Part shown: positions 15,761-25,400 of the stretch, in pieces
Layout: each line of letters opens with the position of its first letter
Numbering within the stretch: position 1 is the stretch's first letter
NCBI GenBank assembly: GCA_964544765.1
Contig: CAZJDM010000045.1
Location: forward strand, 1 to 28,374
Reading direction: 5' to 3'
Source of the DNA: CAZJDM01 sp964544765
Lineage (GTDB): Bacteria > Bdellovibrionota_B > Oligoflexia > CAYFLR01
Length of the DNA stretch: 28,374 nt
The notes under the pieces: generated by a model
What the model was told of the DNA's origin: nothing
Databases searched by the model: none
What the model saw: only the letters and a program-made list of their open reading frames with translations
Program-made: the position numbers and the translations under genes

Positions 15761-16459
15761 ATGGAAACTAGTAATAATTCAATTTTAGATTCAACCTCAA
15801 CTTCAAAAGCAAGCACTGATTCATCCTCAGTTTCAACTTTAAATGCAAGTACTGATTCAATTTCAGCTTCGGATTTAAATGTAAGTACAGAAACCTATGA
15901 AGAGAAAAGTTCCAATTCAGATGTCATGAAAAGTGCCAATATTGAAGTAATTCTAGAAGCCATTATTTTTTCTAGTCCGGTACCAATTAGAAAAGAGCAA
16001 CTTTACAAGATTTTAGAAGAATATTCTAAAGAAGATATTTCGCTGGCCGTATACACTTTATTAAATAAATATAATGCTAAAAATTCTCTGTATGGTTTTT
16101 GTTTGGTAGTGATTGATGGTGGTTATCAGTTTCGTACTAAGGTAGAGTATCGTGATTATGTATTGAGAATGTTTAAAAGAAAACCGCGTGTTCTTTCACC
16201 GACGACTTTGGAGGTTTTAGCTATAATTGCTTATAAACAACCTATTACCCGAGCTGAAATTGAGCAATTACGGGGAGTAGATTGCGCTTCTCAGATCAAG
16301 ACTCTTTTTACCAAGAATCTTATTCGGATTGATGGTAAGAAGGATGAAGCTGGTAAACCCAATTTATATGGGACCACTAAGGAATTTTTAGAGGTTTTTG
16401 GTTTGCCTAACCTCAAAAACCTGCCTTCTTTAGATGAGATTATTTCTGAAAATCCTTAG
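15761..16459 (+). CDS. scpB: Segregation and condensation protein B
   Basis: The 232-aa product is the ScpB partner of ScpA in the SMC complex. The conserved part begins near residue 60 (ILEAIIFSSPVPI) and includes LEVLAIIAYKQPITRAEIEQLRG and GKPNLYGTTKEFLEVFGL. The first 50 residues are an unusual Ser/Thr-rich extension made of three imperfect 12-residue repeats. The ATG at 15761 lies 11 bases after GGAGG; upstream GTG and TTG codons are too close to that site. It is the third gene of the operon, 43 bases after scpA. Confidence 0.92.
   Translation: METSNNSILDSTSTSKASTDSSSVSTLNASTDSISASDLNVSTETYEEKSSNSDVMKSANIEVILEAIIFSSPVPIRKEQLYKILEEYSKEDISLAVYTLLNKYNAKNSLYGFCLVVIDGGYQFRTKVEYRDYVLRMFKRKPRVLSPTTLEVLAIIAYKQPITRAEIEQLRGVDCASQIKTLFTKNLIRIDGKKDEAGKPNLYGTTKEFLEVFGLPNLKNLPSLDEIISENP
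15794..15901 (+). repeat. 36-bp tandem repeat (three units) in the scpB 5' end
   Basis: Units at 15794, 15830 and 15866 encode TSTSKASTDSSS, VSTLNASTDSIS and ASDLNVSTETYE. The 12-residue period in a disordered N-terminal extension points to duplication of coding DNA. Confidence 0.65.
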
Positions 16460-16495
16460 CCATTCTTACTTATGTTACCAAAAAGGAGTTGCCTT

Positions 16496-17239
16496 GTGGC
16501 AAAAAAAGAACGTATTCAAAAAGTTATTGCCCGAAGTGGAACAGTTTCCAGGCGGGAAGCGGAGAAATTGTTGCTGGCGGGTGAAGTACAGGTTAATGGA
16601 AAGGTCATAACTGAGTTAGGAACTAAGGTTGATCCAGAAAAAGACAGTATTAAGGTGAGAGGTAAGTTATTAAAGAAAAAACCTCCTTTGTTATATTTAA
16701 TATTTCATAAACCGCCTAAAATCATGACAACTAAAAAGGATCCGGAAGGGAGGCCAACGGTATACGATTATTTTAAAAAGGGTAAGAATTTATTAAATAC
16801 GGTTGGTCGGTTGGATTATTATACTGAGGGATTATTATTATTCACCAATGATGGTGATTTACATCATAAATTATTACACCCTTCTTTCGAGGTAGAGAAA
16901 GAATATATGGTCCTTATAAAGGGCAAACTATCTCAAGAAGATATCAATAAAGTTGGCAGAGGCGCCAAATTAGAGGATGGATTTACCAAGCCCAAAAAGG
17001 TTATATATATGAATTCCTTTAATATGGGGAATAAAAACAAAGCTACCTGGATAAAACTTACCATAACCATAGGAAAAAATCGTGTTATCAGGAGACTGAT
17101 GGAGTCTATGGACTATGAGATCATCAGGCTAGTTAGAAGCGGTTTCGCCGGTATTTACCTAGACGATTTAAAAATGGGGAAATCACGATATTTAACCGAT
17201 GAAGAGATAAAAGATCTTAAAGCTGTTATTAAAAATTAA
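16496..17239 (+). CDS. rluB: Pseudouridine synthase, RluB/RsuA family
   Basis: The 247-aa protein converts a uridine of rRNA to pseudouridine, most likely in 23S rRNA as RluB does. An N-terminal S4 RNA-binding domain (residues 1-60, IQKVIARSGTVSRREAEKLL) precedes the catalytic domain with GRLDYYTEGLLLFTNDGDL, in which Asp107 is catalytic. IGKNRVIRRLMESM is the conserved late motif. The GTG at 16496 is chosen because AAAGGAG lies about eight bases upstream and the S4 domain begins there; a longer ATG frame from 16472 has no such site. It is the last gene of the M50-scpA-scpB operon, an order common in many bacteria. Confidence 0.88.
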   Translation: MAKKERIQKVIARSGTVSRREAEKLLLAGEVQVNGKVITELGTKVDPEKDSIKVRGKLLKKKPPLLYLIFHKPPKIMTTKKDPEGRPTVYDYFKKGKNLLNTVGRLDYYTEGLLLFTNDGDLHHKLLHPSFEVEKEYMVLIKGKLSQEDINKVGRGAKLEDGFTKPKKVIYMNSFNMGNKNKATWIKLTITIGKNRVIRRLMESMDYEIIRLVRSGFAGIYLDDLKMGKSRYLTDEEIKDLKAVIKN

Positions 17240-17266
17240 AATTGCGAATAAGTATAATTAATGGGC

Positions 17267-17292
17267 ATGATAATTATTATAAGAATTATCAT
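17267..17292. terminator. AT-rich stem-loop between convergent genes
   Basis: ATGATAATT and AATTATCAT form a 9-bp stem around an 8-nt loop in the gap between the rluB and R3H-protein stops. The stem is weak and lacks a T-run, so terminator function is tentative. Confidence 0.3.
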
Positions 17293-17337
17293 AACTATAG
17301 GTGTTTATTGACAACTTACCTTATTGCTAACTTACGA

Positions 17338-18336
17338 TTATTCGTTAGAATCTTTATAAATAACAATAGCTCTTTCTTTATCTTCGCCTTCGCTACGACT
17401 GAAAAAGCCCAAATCCATAATGAATTGATGTTGTAAACGTCTTAAATAGCTGTTAACCGGGCTTAATTGGATATGGGTCATATCATCAGATTTTTTTAGG
17501 ATATCTATTTTCTTTTTGGCTTCTAAAATGGCCATTTCTTCTTTTTTACGATTACTGATGCGCGATGAACCAGATTCGCCATCCCGATCACGAGGACGAC
17601 GACTTCGACCACGTTTATCACCGTAACCACCACGTTCACCACGATCTTGGAAACTTCTACTTCTAGAAGTGGATCTATGTGAGGAGCCTTTTCTTTTAGA
17701 ATCTGTTCGGTATTGTCCTGTTTGGCGGGACTGACCGGAGGAGTCTGATCGATGTTGACGGGAACTTCCACGATGTTGGCTGGAATCTCCCCGATAATTT
17801 CTAGAGCTGCCACGGGATTGGTGGGTACTACTTCCACGATATTGATCGGTATTACCAAAATTTTCTGCTGGGTCATCTTGATATTGCTGCCTAGGTGCTT
17901 CCTCTTTGACTTGTTTTTTATAGCACCAGGTAAAATAAGTCATTAAGTATGGAAATAGTTCTTTGAAATTTTCATCCAAGGCTCGAATGACATCTTTCCA
18001 GAGATCTGGCATAGGAACATCATCTTGAGTGGGGTAATCAGGTAATTCAATACTATAACATTTCTGTAAAAGAATCCTCGCGCCGGTTACCAGATCGACT
18101 ACAAACTCAGTGTGTTTGGAAATATTACTGGCGTCAATCTCTTCTTCTTTGATGTTTTCAAAGTATTTATTTTTAAACAGACGAATATGATGATCTAACC
18201 CTTCGGTAAAATTTGCAAACTTACCTGAGTCATCATCATAACACTTAATTTCTTGGGCCTTAATTTCGTTTTCTCGTTCATAACAATCGAAAAGAAAATG
18301 ATCCATTAAGATAGGTGCATCCTTAGAACGTTCCAT
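17338..18336 (-). CDS. R3H-domain RNA-binding protein with Arg/Ser/Gly-rich central region
   Basis: The product is 332 aa from the ATG at 18336, which has AAGGA nine bases upstream; an ATG at 18342 is too close to that site. Positions below count from 18342. Residues 1-145 are a globular, acidic domain I do not recognise. Residues 168-250 are low complexity with many RGSS, RS and RG elements, like eukaryotic RS/RGG regions. The C-terminal 45 residues (LSPVNSYLRRLQHQFIMDLGFF, then RSEGEDKERAIVIY) match the R3H single-stranded nucleic-acid-binding domain of the Jag/KhpB type, including the Arg301-x3-His305 pair. An RNA-binding role is likely. Its base composition is locally more GC-rich because of Arg and Gly codons. 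Confidence 0.75.
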   Translation of the reverse strand: MERSKDAPILMDHFLFDCYERENEIKAQEIKCYDDDSGKFANFTEGLDHHIRLFKNKYFENIKEEEIDASNISKHTEFVVDLVTGARILLQKCYSIELPDYPTQDDVPMPDLWKDVIRALDENFKELFPYLMTYFTWCYKKQVKEEAPRQQYQDDPAENFGNTDQYRGSSTHQSRGSSRNYRGDSSQHRGSSRQHRSDSSGQSRQTGQYRTDSKRKGSSHRSTSRSRSFQDRGERGGYGDKRGRSRRPRDRDGESGSSRISNRKKEEMAILEAKKKIDILKKSDDMTHIQLSPVNSYLRRLQHQFIMDLGFFSRSEGEDKERAIVIYKDSNE

Positions 18337-18342
18337 CAGCAT

Positions 18343-18681
18343 TATTCCTTTTTCAAAGCTAATTGTATTTTAATATATGTTTTTAATATATGTATATATT
18401 CCAAATAGTATATTTAATACAATGTTTTAAAGAAAATCAATTCAATGCGCAATTGAATTGCTTATAAACAAATCAAAAACTGACATAATTTCTCTAACAT
18501 AATTTTGATCGCCTACACAATCTAATTATATATTTTTTTACTTTCTTAAGGGGTTATAATTATATATTAAATTATAAAAATTAAATTTGCATAAAAATAT
18601 AAAAAAAATTGACTAAACGTAAAATAAATGTTAAGATTGAGCGTGATTAAGGGATTAAATAACTAAATATAATAATATCAT
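18343..18681. other. AT-rich divergent promoter region
   Basis: This 339-base gap between the R3H gene (minus) and the protease gene (plus) is extremely AT-rich and must hold promoters for both. The only structured element seen is the inverted repeat at 18438-18460. No gene is supported here. Confidence 0.4.
18438..18460. promoter_or_regulatory. Inverted repeat in divergent promoter region
   Basis: CAATTCAAT and ATTGAATTG are perfect 9-bp inverted arms around GCGCA. The location between divergent genes suits an operator, but no known site is recognised. Confidence 0.3.
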
Positions 18682-19884
18682 ATGGTTATATCAACAGATT
18701 TGGAAATTAATAGTACTTATAAAATCAATAATACTTATATCTGTAATGTATGGGCAAAATTAAGGTTATTTTGGATTAAAATAATTCTATTATTTTTGTT
18801 TTTATGGATATTGATGAATTACTCCATTTATGCCGCTGTATTTGGTAAAGATGATAGAAATCCAATGTTGTCAGATGGTTATCCATGGTCAGCTATTGGA
18901 AAAATCATTACCGACCAAGGTGATTGTACAGGTAGTTTGGTGGGACCGAATTTGGTATTGACTGTGGGTCATTGTATATATGATAAAAATGGTCAACCAA
19001 AAACAAATATCAAGTTTTACCCTAATTATAAAAATGGTAAAGGTCACTTTTATAGTGGTGTAAGTAAGGTTTGGAGTGGAACGGTTAAATCTGGTTGGAA
19101 AGGTAGAATTGGAGATTATAAAGTAAATGGTAGGATTGATTACTCAATAATACGCTTAAAATCTCCTCTAGGTCAAAAGTACGGATGGCTGGACTGGGCC
19201 ATTGAAACCCCAACTATCTTAAATGATGTAACAATGGTTGGTTATTCTAAGGATTTTATGAATGGACAGATAGCTGGAATTCAGGAAAATTGTAGAATCC
19301 GTGGGCAGAGACTTGGAACCTTTACTAATGATTGTGACGCCGGTGTTGGCGCATCAGGTGGTCCTTTATTAGTAAAACATGGAGATAGATATGTTATAGT
19401 TGGAGTTTATGTTGCGGGATATGAGCAGATTTTTTCTGAGTTTGGACACCAAAACGCTAATTTAGCAATTAAAATATCAGCCTTATCATCTCTACTACAA
19501 AGTCTACATAGAAATATTAAATATGAATTACAAACCCATATCCTCCTTTGTAATAAAACTGAAACCAAGCTTTTTTCCACTGTAGCTTTTTATGATAAGT
19601 ATTGGTTGACTAAAGGTTGGATGGAGATTTTGCCTTCGTCCTGTTTAGAGGTGAATTTAGAAAATCAGATAAACAATACCTATTATATATATACCGAAAA
19701 TGATTTTGGCTTGGATTGGGTAGGTAACGGTAAGAAATCATTTTGTATTAATAATCGTGAACCATTTAGGATAAAAAATGCAAGTAAAGTATCTTGTAAT
19801 GGTAAAAATCAAGTGAAATTAAACTTTGCTGGTCCGTTTACTTTATCTGAACAAGGATTAAACCATCGGAATTTTTTACCTTAA
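18682..19884 (+). CDS. Exported trypsin-like serine protease fused to a DUF1036 domain
   Basis: In the 400-aa protein, residues 28-50 form the hydrophobic core of a signal peptide or anchor preceded by about 27 polar residues. A chymotrypsin-fold protease of the V8/glutamyl-endopeptidase type follows, with His97 in TVGHC, Asp153 in RIDYSII and Ser225 in GVGASGGPL. Cysteines at 82, 98, 204 and 218 could form disulfides. Residues 288-372 (LLCNKTETKLFS, KGWMEILPSSC, YYIYTENDFGLDWVG, KSFCINN) match DUF1036, a small exported domain of unknown role. No ribosome-binding site precedes the ATG, and the long N-region leaves the exact start uncertain. The 3' end overlaps the receiver gene at 19881 by four bases, tail to tail. 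Confidence 0.82.
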   Translation: MVISTDLEINSTYKINNTYICNVWAKLRLFWIKIILLFLFLWILMNYSIYAAVFGKDDRNPMLSDGYPWSAIGKIITDQGDCTGSLVGPNLVLTVGHCIYDKNGQPKTNIKFYPNYKNGKGHFYSGVSKVWSGTVKSGWKGRIGDYKVNGRIDYSIIRLKSPLGQKYGWLDWAIETPTILNDVTMVGYSKDFMNGQIAGIQENCRIRGQRLGTFTNDCDAGVGASGGPLLVKHGDRYVIVGVYVAGYEQIFSEFGHQNANLAIKISALSSLLQSLHRNIKYELQTHILLCNKTETKLFSTVAFYDKYWLTKGWMEILPSSCLEVNLENQINNTYYIYTENDFGLDWVGNGKKSFCINNREPFRIKNASKVSCNGKNQVKLNFAGPFTLSEQGLNHRNFLP

Positions 19885-20288
19885 GCCGCGCTTGATCCTC
19901 TTTTCCATCTATGAATACGATCACATGCGTCTCTGGCAGCTTTTAGCAGTATAGACATATCGGCAGGTTTAAAAAAATAATCGTCAAACCCAGCCATTCG
20001 GGCATGAGATAGTTCAAAAAGGGAATGGTGAGCAGTTATTGCAAAGATGTTAACCAATGGGAACTTAGTTCGGATAATTTCACATAACTCAATTCCACTA
20101 ATTCCCGGTAATTGGAGATCGAGAAAAATTACCGGACAATTATGAGTATCTACTAAACTTAGAGCCGCTTCACCATTTTTAGCGGTAAGTACATTAAAGC
20201 CATCATTCATAAAAACTTCTTCGATAATGTGGAGTACATCTTCGTCATCTTCTACAATTAAAATCTGTTCATTAAATTCATTATTCAT
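19881..20288 (-). CDS. Stand-alone response-regulator receiver protein
   Basis: The 135-aa CheY-like receiver has the acidic pair in IVEDDED (residues 14-15), phosphoacceptor Asp57 in FLDLQLPG, the Thr in AITAHHS, and Lys107 in FKPAD. There is no output domain beyond the receiver. GAAGGGG lies about six bases before the ATG. No histidine kinase is adjacent, so the partner is unknown; the CheA-like protein at 2990 is one possibility. It faces accD across a 271-base gap. Confidence 0.9.
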   Translation of the reverse strand: MNNEFNEQILIVEDDEDVLHIIEEVFMNDGFNVLTAKNGEAALSLVDTHNCPVIFLDLQLPGISGIELCEIIRTKFPLVNIFAITAHHSLFELSHARMAGFDDYFFKPADMSILLKAARDACDRIHRWKRGSSAA

Positions 20289-20454
20289 TGGTACCCCTTC
20301 AATGTTGAGCGCTTTTAATTTTTGCTCGCTGGATCCTTATTCTACATCCTTAATAACTTTATGGGTAAAACCTACACATCATGTTAATTTATTCTTAACT
20401 AATTACTGCTCGTCATATAGGCAAATTTCTTTATAAAGAGGTGAACGGAGTAAC

Positions 20455-20466
20455 TTAACATGTTAA
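20455..20466. promoter_or_regulatory. 12-bp palindrome upstream of accD
   Basis: TTAACATGTTAA is a perfect palindrome about 95 bases before the accD start. It could be an operator for a fatty-acid-synthesis regulator, but it matches no site I know and a short AT-rich palindrome can arise by chance. Confidence 0.2.
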
Positions 20467-20559
20467 ATATTATGTATTAATTTATGTGTTGAATGCCAAG
20501 ATGAATATATGTATGTTAGAGAAGGAAGTTGGTGTATAAAATTTGACTAGGAAAATCAG

Positions 20560-21357
20560 GTGGATAAACGAGAAGAATCATTACTGATAGAATGTAAGAA
20601 TTGTCAGGAATATATTTATGAACGTGAATACATAGCTAACTTACGGGTTTGTTCTAAGTGTGATTTTCACGATTCTTTGTCGGTCGAAGAACGTATCGAT
20701 TCATTATTTGATAAAAATTCCTTCCATGAATTGGATCAGGGTTTATCATCGGTGGATCCCTTAGAATTCAAAGATATTAAACCTTATAAAGAAAGGTTAA
20801 AACAATATGAGGAAAAAACTTCTCGTAAATCGGCAGTTGTGGCTGGAACGGCTCGAATAAATAGTATCCCGATTCAAGTGGCGCTGATGGATTTTTCTTT
20901 TGCCGGTGGAAGTATGGGATCGGCTGAGGGAGAAAAGATTGTTAGGACTTTTGAACGATCGTTAGAGACCAAACAACCAGCCTTTGTTTTGTCCGCTTCT
21001 GGAGGAGCCAGAATGCAGGAGAGTATTTATTCGTTAATGCAGATGGCTAAAACTTCGGGAGCTATTGCTAAACTGAATCAAGCCGGTATACCATACATTT
21101 CCTTACTGACTAATCCCACTAGTGGTGGTGTAACAGCTAGTTTTTCTATGTTGGGTGATGTTAATCTTGCTGAGCCTGGTGCTTTAATTTGTTTTGCCGG
21201 TCCAAGAGTGATTAAACAAACAATTGGAGTAGATATTCCTAAAAATTTTCAACGATCCGAATATTTACTCGAACACGGTATGATTGATAAGGTGTGTCAT
21301 AGAAAAGAACTTCGTGGTGTTATTGGTGATTTATTACAGTTAACAGTTAACAATTAG
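20560..21357 (+). CDS. accD: Acetyl-CoA carboxylase carboxyltransferase subunit beta
   Basis: The 265-aa product is the beta subunit of the carboxyltransferase that, with AccA, transfers the carboxyl group from biotin to acetyl-CoA to make malonyl-CoA. A four-Cys zinc ribbon is present (Cys12, Cys15, Cys31, Cys34). The crotonase-fold core includes DFSFAGGSMGSAEGEK, SASGGARMQE, LTNPTSGGVTASFSMLGD and FAGPRVI. The start is a GTG, with AGGA seven bases upstream. The product is shorter than E. coli AccD (304 aa), mainly at the ends, but all core motifs are intact. The folC-like gene follows by 51 bases, giving the common accD-folC order. Confidence 0.95.
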   Translation: MDKREESLLIECKNCQEYIYEREYIANLRVCSKCDFHDSLSVEERIDSLFDKNSFHELDQGLSSVDPLEFKDIKPYKERLKQYEEKTSRKSAVVAGTARINSIPIQVALMDFSFAGGSMGSAEGEKIVRTFERSLETKQPAFVLSASGGARMQESIYSLMQMAKTSGAIAKLNQAGIPYISLLTNPTSGGVTASFSMLGDVNLAEPGALICFAGPRVIKQTIGVDIPKNFQRSEYLLEHGMIDKVCHRKELRGVIGDLLQLTVNN

Positions 21358-21374
21358 CGGTTAGTGGTAATAAA
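21334..21374 (+). repeat. 7-bp tandem repeat spanning the accD stop
   Basis: CAGTTAA occurs twice, then CAATTAG and CGGTTAG. The repeats encode the last residues and the stop, and are followed by a looser repeat of AATAAACTTAAT. Confidence 0.5.
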
Positions 21375-21408
21375 CTTAATAATAAATAAACTTAATGGTA
21401 AATAAACA

Positions 21409-22374
21409 ATGATTAAAACTAACCTTTTATCACAATGTTCCGCTTCTCCACTCGGAGTTAAAGGTGTCAAAATCATTTGTGAGCTGTTAGAACTTAATTT
21501 AGCGGTTCCGTCTATTATAGTTAGTGGCACTAAAGGCAGAGGTTCTGTTGCTTTTAGAATTGCTAATATTTTAAAGTATCATGATTTTCATGTTGGATTA
21601 TTTACCTTTCCTAATAGTATCAATAACAGAAATAGAAATATTAGTACTAATATAAGAAACATGGCATTTATTGACTCTAAGTTAAATCAGTTAATTAAAA
21701 TCAATGGTTCAAATATTCAAGATCAAGATTTAGAACATCGAATAGAAAAAATATTAGAATTAGCAAGCCAAAATAATTTGCAGCCAACATTTCATGAAAT
21801 GATGGTGATATTATCATTATGGTATTTTGAAGATCATCAAGTGGACATGATGATCCTGGAAGCTGGTCTAGATGGCAAAGAGGAACCAACAAGTATTTTG
21901 TGGCCAATATGTTCGGTAATTTCTACTATAAATAATAGACACATCGATGGTAGTGGAGATGAAGGTGGAGATGAATATGGTGATAAAAGTGTATATGGAG
22001 GTGGATGTGGAGATGAGGATACTGATTTATCTTCAATTGTTAACCATAAGACTCAAATGATAAAGAAACATACACCGGTTTTTGTCGGTGAAACGGATGA
22101 AGAAGTATTTGACCTCATAAAGGCAAAGGTTATAGATAAATCCGCACCTTTGGTTCGATACAAACACGATTATAATGTACAATTAAAACAAAATAGAAAC
22201 TTTTATTTTATTCATCAGAACACCAAAGTAATGGTAAAATTTTCCCGGATTTTAGCACCTTTTGAAATGAGAAATATGGCTCTGGCTTTACGCGTAATTT
22301 GTTATTTGAAGAGATTAGAATTTATAACGCCGGAATATAATCCTATTAAACTAGCTTTATTGGAGCAACGGTAG
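21409..22374 (+). CDS. folC: Truncated and divergent folylpolyglutamate/dihydrofolate synthase-like protein
   Basis: The 321-aa product aligns by motif order with the N-terminal Mur-ligase domain of FolC. The P-loop is SGTKGRGSV (39-47) where the family has TGTNGKGST, so the ATP-binding Lys is replaced by Arg. FHEMMVILSLWYFEDHQVD and LEAGLDGKEEPTSI replace FEFLTALAFxYF and LExGLGGRLDATN, and STINNRHID stands where GLDH is expected. A Gly/Asp-rich insert (about residues 180-205) comes from repeated GGAGATGA units. The frame ends near where family members continue with the PGR motif and the C-terminal domain; FolC proteins have about 430 residues. It may be a pseudogene or a protein with a new role. 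The accD-folC order supports descent from folC. Confidence 0.6.
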   Translation: MIKTNLLSQCSASPLGVKGVKIICELLELNLAVPSIIVSGTKGRGSVAFRIANILKYHDFHVGLFTFPNSINNRNRNISTNIRNMAFIDSKLNQLIKINGSNIQDQDLEHRIEKILELASQNNLQPTFHEMMVILSLWYFEDHQVDMMILEAGLDGKEEPTSILWPICSVISTINNRHIDGSGDEGGDEYGDKSVYGGGCGDEDTDLSSIVNHKTQMIKKHTPVFVGETDEEVFDLIKAKVIDKSAPLVRYKHDYNVQLKQNRNFYFIHQNTKVMVKFSRILAPFEMRNMALALRVICYLKRLEFITPEYNPIKLALLEQR

Positions 22375-22397
22375 ACTAGTGTTCTAGTGTTATTGTG

Positions 22398-22416
22398 AGT
22401 GTATACCGTATATACT
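22398..22416. promoter_or_regulatory. 19-bp inverted repeat before lptD
   Basis: AGTGTATAC and GTATATACT match at eight of nine positions around one central base, about 17 bases before the lptD start and inside its likely 5' leader. It could be an operator or a leader hairpin. Confidence 0.25.
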
Positions 22417-22432
22417 GTTCTTGGGGAATTTT

Positions 22433-25400
22433 TTGATAATCTGGAAAAGCTTGCGATTCTTAATCGTCCCAATTCTATTATTGTTTTTATTTAAATATCA
22501 ACTTAAATACCAACTCAACGCTTCCGAACTTCCTTCCTTTTTTAATGAAGCGGACATACCAGTGTATCTGGATGCCAAACAAGGAGAGTATGATGAAACC
22601 AAAGGAACATATAAGTTAGAAGGTGGTGTAGCTCTTATTTATAAAGATTATTTTTTATATGCTAGTTCCATTAATTGGTCAGTTAAGAAAAACTCTGTTG
22701 AAGCCATCGGAAATGTGGTTCTTATTTATCAAAATAATTTATTCGTGGGTGAGAAACTACGTTTTGATCTATCAACTAGAGCAATTGATATTTGGAAGGC
22801 TCATTTATACTTAAACTCTATCGATACCAAGATTTTTAAAGAAGAAGTGTTTTTTTTAATTCCTAGAGAAATAAAAAAACTTCAGAAAATAAACGCAATA
22901 GCAGTTAGTAAAAAAAGAAGTTACTTGCTTGATAAAAAAGATAACATATTTCAATATTATGATGATCATGGTTTTGATTCAAAATTGGAAGAATTATTTG
23001 AGGAATATCTAATTCTCAAAGAAGAAATTGATAAAATTTCTAAACATCGATATTCAATATCAGATCAACAAAGTGAGGAAGAAAGAAAACAAATCCTTCA
23101 GAGGATTACTTATTTACGCTCTGTAAAGGAAAAACAATTTGCCGGTAAACCACCGAGGTTATCTTCTCAGGGTTACTTATATTTAAAGGGAAAACATATT
23201 CAAAATGTTGCTGAACATGAATATATAATTCGTGATGGTTATTTAACAACATGTGTATGCGGTGCAAATGAGGTTCCAGCTTGGCAGTTTTCTGGTAAGG
23301 AAATAAAAATTCGAGTTGAGGGATATGCTACTTTTAAACATTCTGTTTTGTTGGTAAATAATGTTCCTACCGTTTATTTTCCTTGGATGAAGTTGCCGGT
23401 AAAAACCCAAAGACAGTCGGGATTGTTAGCACCAGTGTTTAAAAGTCATCGTAAACATACTGGTTTTGCTTATGGCATGAATTATTATTGGGCCATTAAT
23501 GAATACCAGGATGCTACTTTTGGTTATGAATATTTTCAACGGTTGGGTCATAGATTCTCAGGGGAATATCGATATTCTGTACCCGGAGGAAGGGGCGGTC
23601 TTTTTATGCAAGGGATAAAGGATCGTTATATGGGAAATACTTATCAGGAATTGTTGACTGAACATAAAGAAAGTTTATTAGATTCTTTTTTAAGTAAATC
23701 TAAATCTCATACGGATCTAGAAATTGAAGAATTTAAACAATCGCAAGATAATAAATATCCCGATCTTTCTGAAAACAGGTATTTTGTCTTATATGACCAT
23801 AATCAAATGTTCGATCCACATTTTACCTTAAAATCAAGAGTGCGTATGGTGAGTGATCATTTATATTTTTATCATTTGGAAGGCATGGAACGTGAACAAT
23901 TGAGATTTTTGCCAACTTATGTATCTTTGGGAAAATCATTCACTAATGTTTACACCGGTCTTCAGTATAAAGTGTTGGATGATTTAAATATGTTGAATAC
24001 TAGAGATATTGAGCAAAAATTACCGGATATCCAAATTGAATCCTTATATCAACCCATAGTTGTTCCTGGAACTTCTTTTACATTGCCTTTTTATTATGCT
24101 TATAAAGTTAGAGGAACACGATTTAATCGCTTAGGTGGTACAGCTTTTAATGATAGTAATGGTAAGTATTATGAAGCTGATCGATTAGATGGAGGATTAG
24201 AACTTTATTTTCCTTTACCAAAAAATGATTATGTTACCGGTAATATCTTTATACAAGGTAATAGTCGAACCTATAATTTACCCTTTAAAAAAGGGCAAGC
24301 GAGGCAATCATACTTATCTGAGGGTATTAAAATTAAGGTACCGTTAGATAAGAGATTTAAATTACCAATTGGTGATGTAAATTATCATTTTGAGCATACT
24401 GTTGTTCCTGGTATATCGTGGACGTATATTCCTAAGGTAAATAGAGATGATAATTACTCCATATCAATGGATCCTATCGATTCTGTTACTAAGAAAAATT
24501 TGCTAACCCTTTCTTTGTCAACCGGATTAAGTTTAAAAAAAGAACAATGGATCAGAAGAGCGCAAAGAATTACTGAAAAAAAGATTCGTAAAAAGCGTAA
24601 GTTGGGGAAAACTATTTTTGACTTTATGGAAGACGAAAATGACAAACTTTCTGGACTGAAAGGTGAAAACTACCCAACATCTGACAATCCAACTTCTAAC
24701 TACCCAATTTCTATAGTGGGAAAAGAGAATGATGTCATTGAATTTGATAAAGTTGATAATGTTAATAAAGTTGATGGAGTCAATGTAGTAAATGAAGAAG
24801 ATGAAGAAGATGAAGGCAAAAATAAAGAAACATCTAATATTGATCCGTCTATTAAATTGGCTCAGGAGTATCATAATTTGTTAAATGAGGAGGAAAAGGG
24901 AGTGATTTCGGTAGTTAGAAATAATGAAATCAGTCAAAGGAAAAGTCTTAAGAAGCAAAAGCAATTATTTGTTCAAGAAGATTATAGTGAAGATATATTT
25001 CGGGATTATTTTTACAAAGAATTTCCAGAAAAAGAACATCCTAAGCTAAATACTTTCGATGAGGCTTATTTGGATGCTGGATCATGGGGACTATCTTCTT
25101 ACCAACAGAAAACTTATGGTTCTTTTCGTCCTATTTTGTTGGATATATCACAGCCGATTAATGTAGATAAAATTCTCAATAGAAAAGAAAAGAAAGCCGA
25201 GGAAGATAAAAAAGACCTAAGTACAGATAAAGCAGATGGAAAAGATGAGATAGATGAAGATAGTATTTTATATTATCTGGAAAAGGCTAAAATTCGTTTG
25301 TGGGTTAATATGCCATCAACCCGGATCTATATTATCAGTTATTATGATCATAATCCTAAATTTAATAATCCCTTTTCAGAAACCACCGCTACTTTTAAAT

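Noticed and set aside
17523..17876. Long minus-strand frame inside the R3H gene
   Set aside because: It is a shadow of the Arg/Ser/Gly-rich repeat, which lacks stops in other frames; it has no start signal or homology.
20227..20436. Plus-strand frame of 69 codons before accD
   Set aside because: It overlaps the receiver gene start antisense, has no ribosome-binding site and no recognisable motif.
24533..24874. Minus-strand frame of 113 codons within lptD
   Set aside because: It is opposite a low-complexity insert of lptD; Phe/Ile-rich content simply mirrors Lys/Asn/Asp codons.
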